From the NCBI GenBank assembly GCA_937925845.1, contig CALAML010000232.1:1-34620 (forward strand): a DNA stretch of 34,620 nt, given 5' to 3'. The notes beneath the pieces were generated by a model. That model was not told where the DNA came from. It did not search any database and saw only the letters and a program-made list of their open reading frames with translations. Each line of letters starts with the position of its first letter. Within the stretch, counting starts at the first letter, position 1. Below are positions 34,120 to 34,620 of the stretch, in pieces. This stretch comes from an uncultured Acidimicrobiales bacterium (GTDB lineage Bacteria > Actinomycetota > Acidimicrobiia > Acidimicrobiales > CALAML01). A program made the position numbers and the translations under genes.

Positions 34120-34271
34120 GGTGCGCAGTATCGCACCTTCGCCAGTCCGGTTCGAACGCCAGGGCGGCGCCTGCGCCTCGCGCCGCACACGCTACCTTCG
34201 GCGCGGCCAATCAAGCTCGCGCTGCTTCCGGCGCCGCCACGACCCGCGGAGACGAGGCCTGGAGCCAGTTT

Positions 34272-34610
34272 CTAGCTGGCTTGGTGCAGCGGATCGTTGC
34301 CGAGAGCAACCTCGGTGAGTCGCTCGATGGCGTCTTCTGGAAGGTCGACAAAGAAGTCACTGAAGCGATCCCGAAGCACATCTTCGAGCTCGGCCCGACG
34401 GTGATCGGGCCAGCCTTTTGCCGCTCCCCGCAGCCGGCGCTCCAGGACGTGATAGAGGGCGCTCAGCTCGTTGAGGTGCACAATCTCGGCCGGATCCGCT
34501 TGCGACGCCTGCTCCGACCCGTCGCCGTCTTCATGGGCGCCGGAGAGCTCAACATCGGCGTCAGCGCCCCCAGCTTCGGCATCTTCGTCGCCGATGTCCG
34601 GCTGTGGCAT
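34272..34610 (-). CDS. Acidic hypothetical protein, 5' end uncertain
   Basis: I do not recognise this protein. From ATG 34610 it has 112 residues: an acidic, Ala/Asp/Glu-rich N-terminal third, then a helical C-terminal part (HLNELSALYHVLERRLRG and a further DAIERLTEVAL). The frame is still open at the window end with no stop, so the gene may start further upstream. There is no signal peptide or membrane segment. Its stop lies 152 bases from the kinase start on the same strand, and I see nothing else in that gap. Confidence 0.55.
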   Translation of the reverse strand: MPQPDIGDEDAEAGGADADVELSGAHEDGDGSEQASQADPAEIVHLNELSALYHVLERRLRGAAKGWPDHRRAELEDVLRDRFSDFFVDLPEDAIERLTEVALGNDPLHQAS

Positions 34611-34620
34611 CTTTGCTTCG

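Noticed and set aside
33361-34275. 304-residue plus-strand ORF opposite the second phosphotransferase
   Set aside because: It is antisense to the conserved kinase motifs and has no domain signature of its own.

Overview
The window looks like chromosomal DNA of a high-GC actinobacterium, most plausibly class Acidimicrobiia. The evidence is about 65% GC, many GTG and TTG starts, tight ATGA/GTGA gene overlaps, a PAC2-family protein, a mycobacterial-type thiolase-like protein with an extra C-terminal domain, several acyl-CoA enzymes and a complete-looking block of menaquinone genes. The taxonomic placement is inference. No rRNA, tRNA, CRISPR array, prophage or full insertion sequence was found.

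Layout. 44-2469 (+): an unrecognised protein and a Thr/Ser-rich SGNH-hydrolase lipoprotein. 2621-3457 (+): a water-type aquaporin, closed by a strong hairpin terminator. 3667-7131 (+): an AMP-dependent acyl-CoA ligase and a PEP-utilising-enzyme-like protein without an ATP-grasp domain. 7293-10740 (-): a tight row of glpD, an enoyl-CoA hydratase/isomerase and a PAC2 protein, ending at a hairpin terminator. 10886-13815 (-): a membrane acyltransferase fused to an SGNH domain, and uridine kinase. 14031-16982 (+): a membrane-anchored OmpA-domain protein and a thiolase-like protein. 17038-17207: a 170-bp element with 39-bp terminal inverted repeats that resembles a MITE and touches the stop codon of a glycosyltransferase (17204-18244, -). 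18383-24356 (-): a large GGDEF-EAL signalling protein, a TauD-like dioxygenase, an enoyl-CoA isomerase-like protein and an alpha/beta hydrolase.

24414-31853 is the menaquinone region. menB lies on the minus strand. Divergent from it runs a plus-strand operon: a MerR-type regulator, menF, menD split in two, and menH. menE converges on it from the minus strand. Together these supply chorismate to isochorismate (MenF), SEPHCHC (MenD), SHCHC (MenH), OSB-CoA (MenE) and DHNA-CoA (MenB). menC, menA and the methyltransferase are not in the window. The MerR gene has an 18-bp perfect dyad in a MerR-type long-spacer promoter, seems to be leaderless, and overlaps menF by ATGA. This makes it the best candidate for an undescribed regulator of menaquinone synthesis. 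MenD is encoded as two ORFs that meet by ATGA at the boundary between its PYR domain and the rest of the enzyme.

31970-34119 holds two convergent phosphotransferase (APH/choline-kinase-fold) genes from different subfamilies. The window ends in an acidic hypothetical protein whose 5' end is uncertain. There is no gene-free stretch longer than 300 bases.
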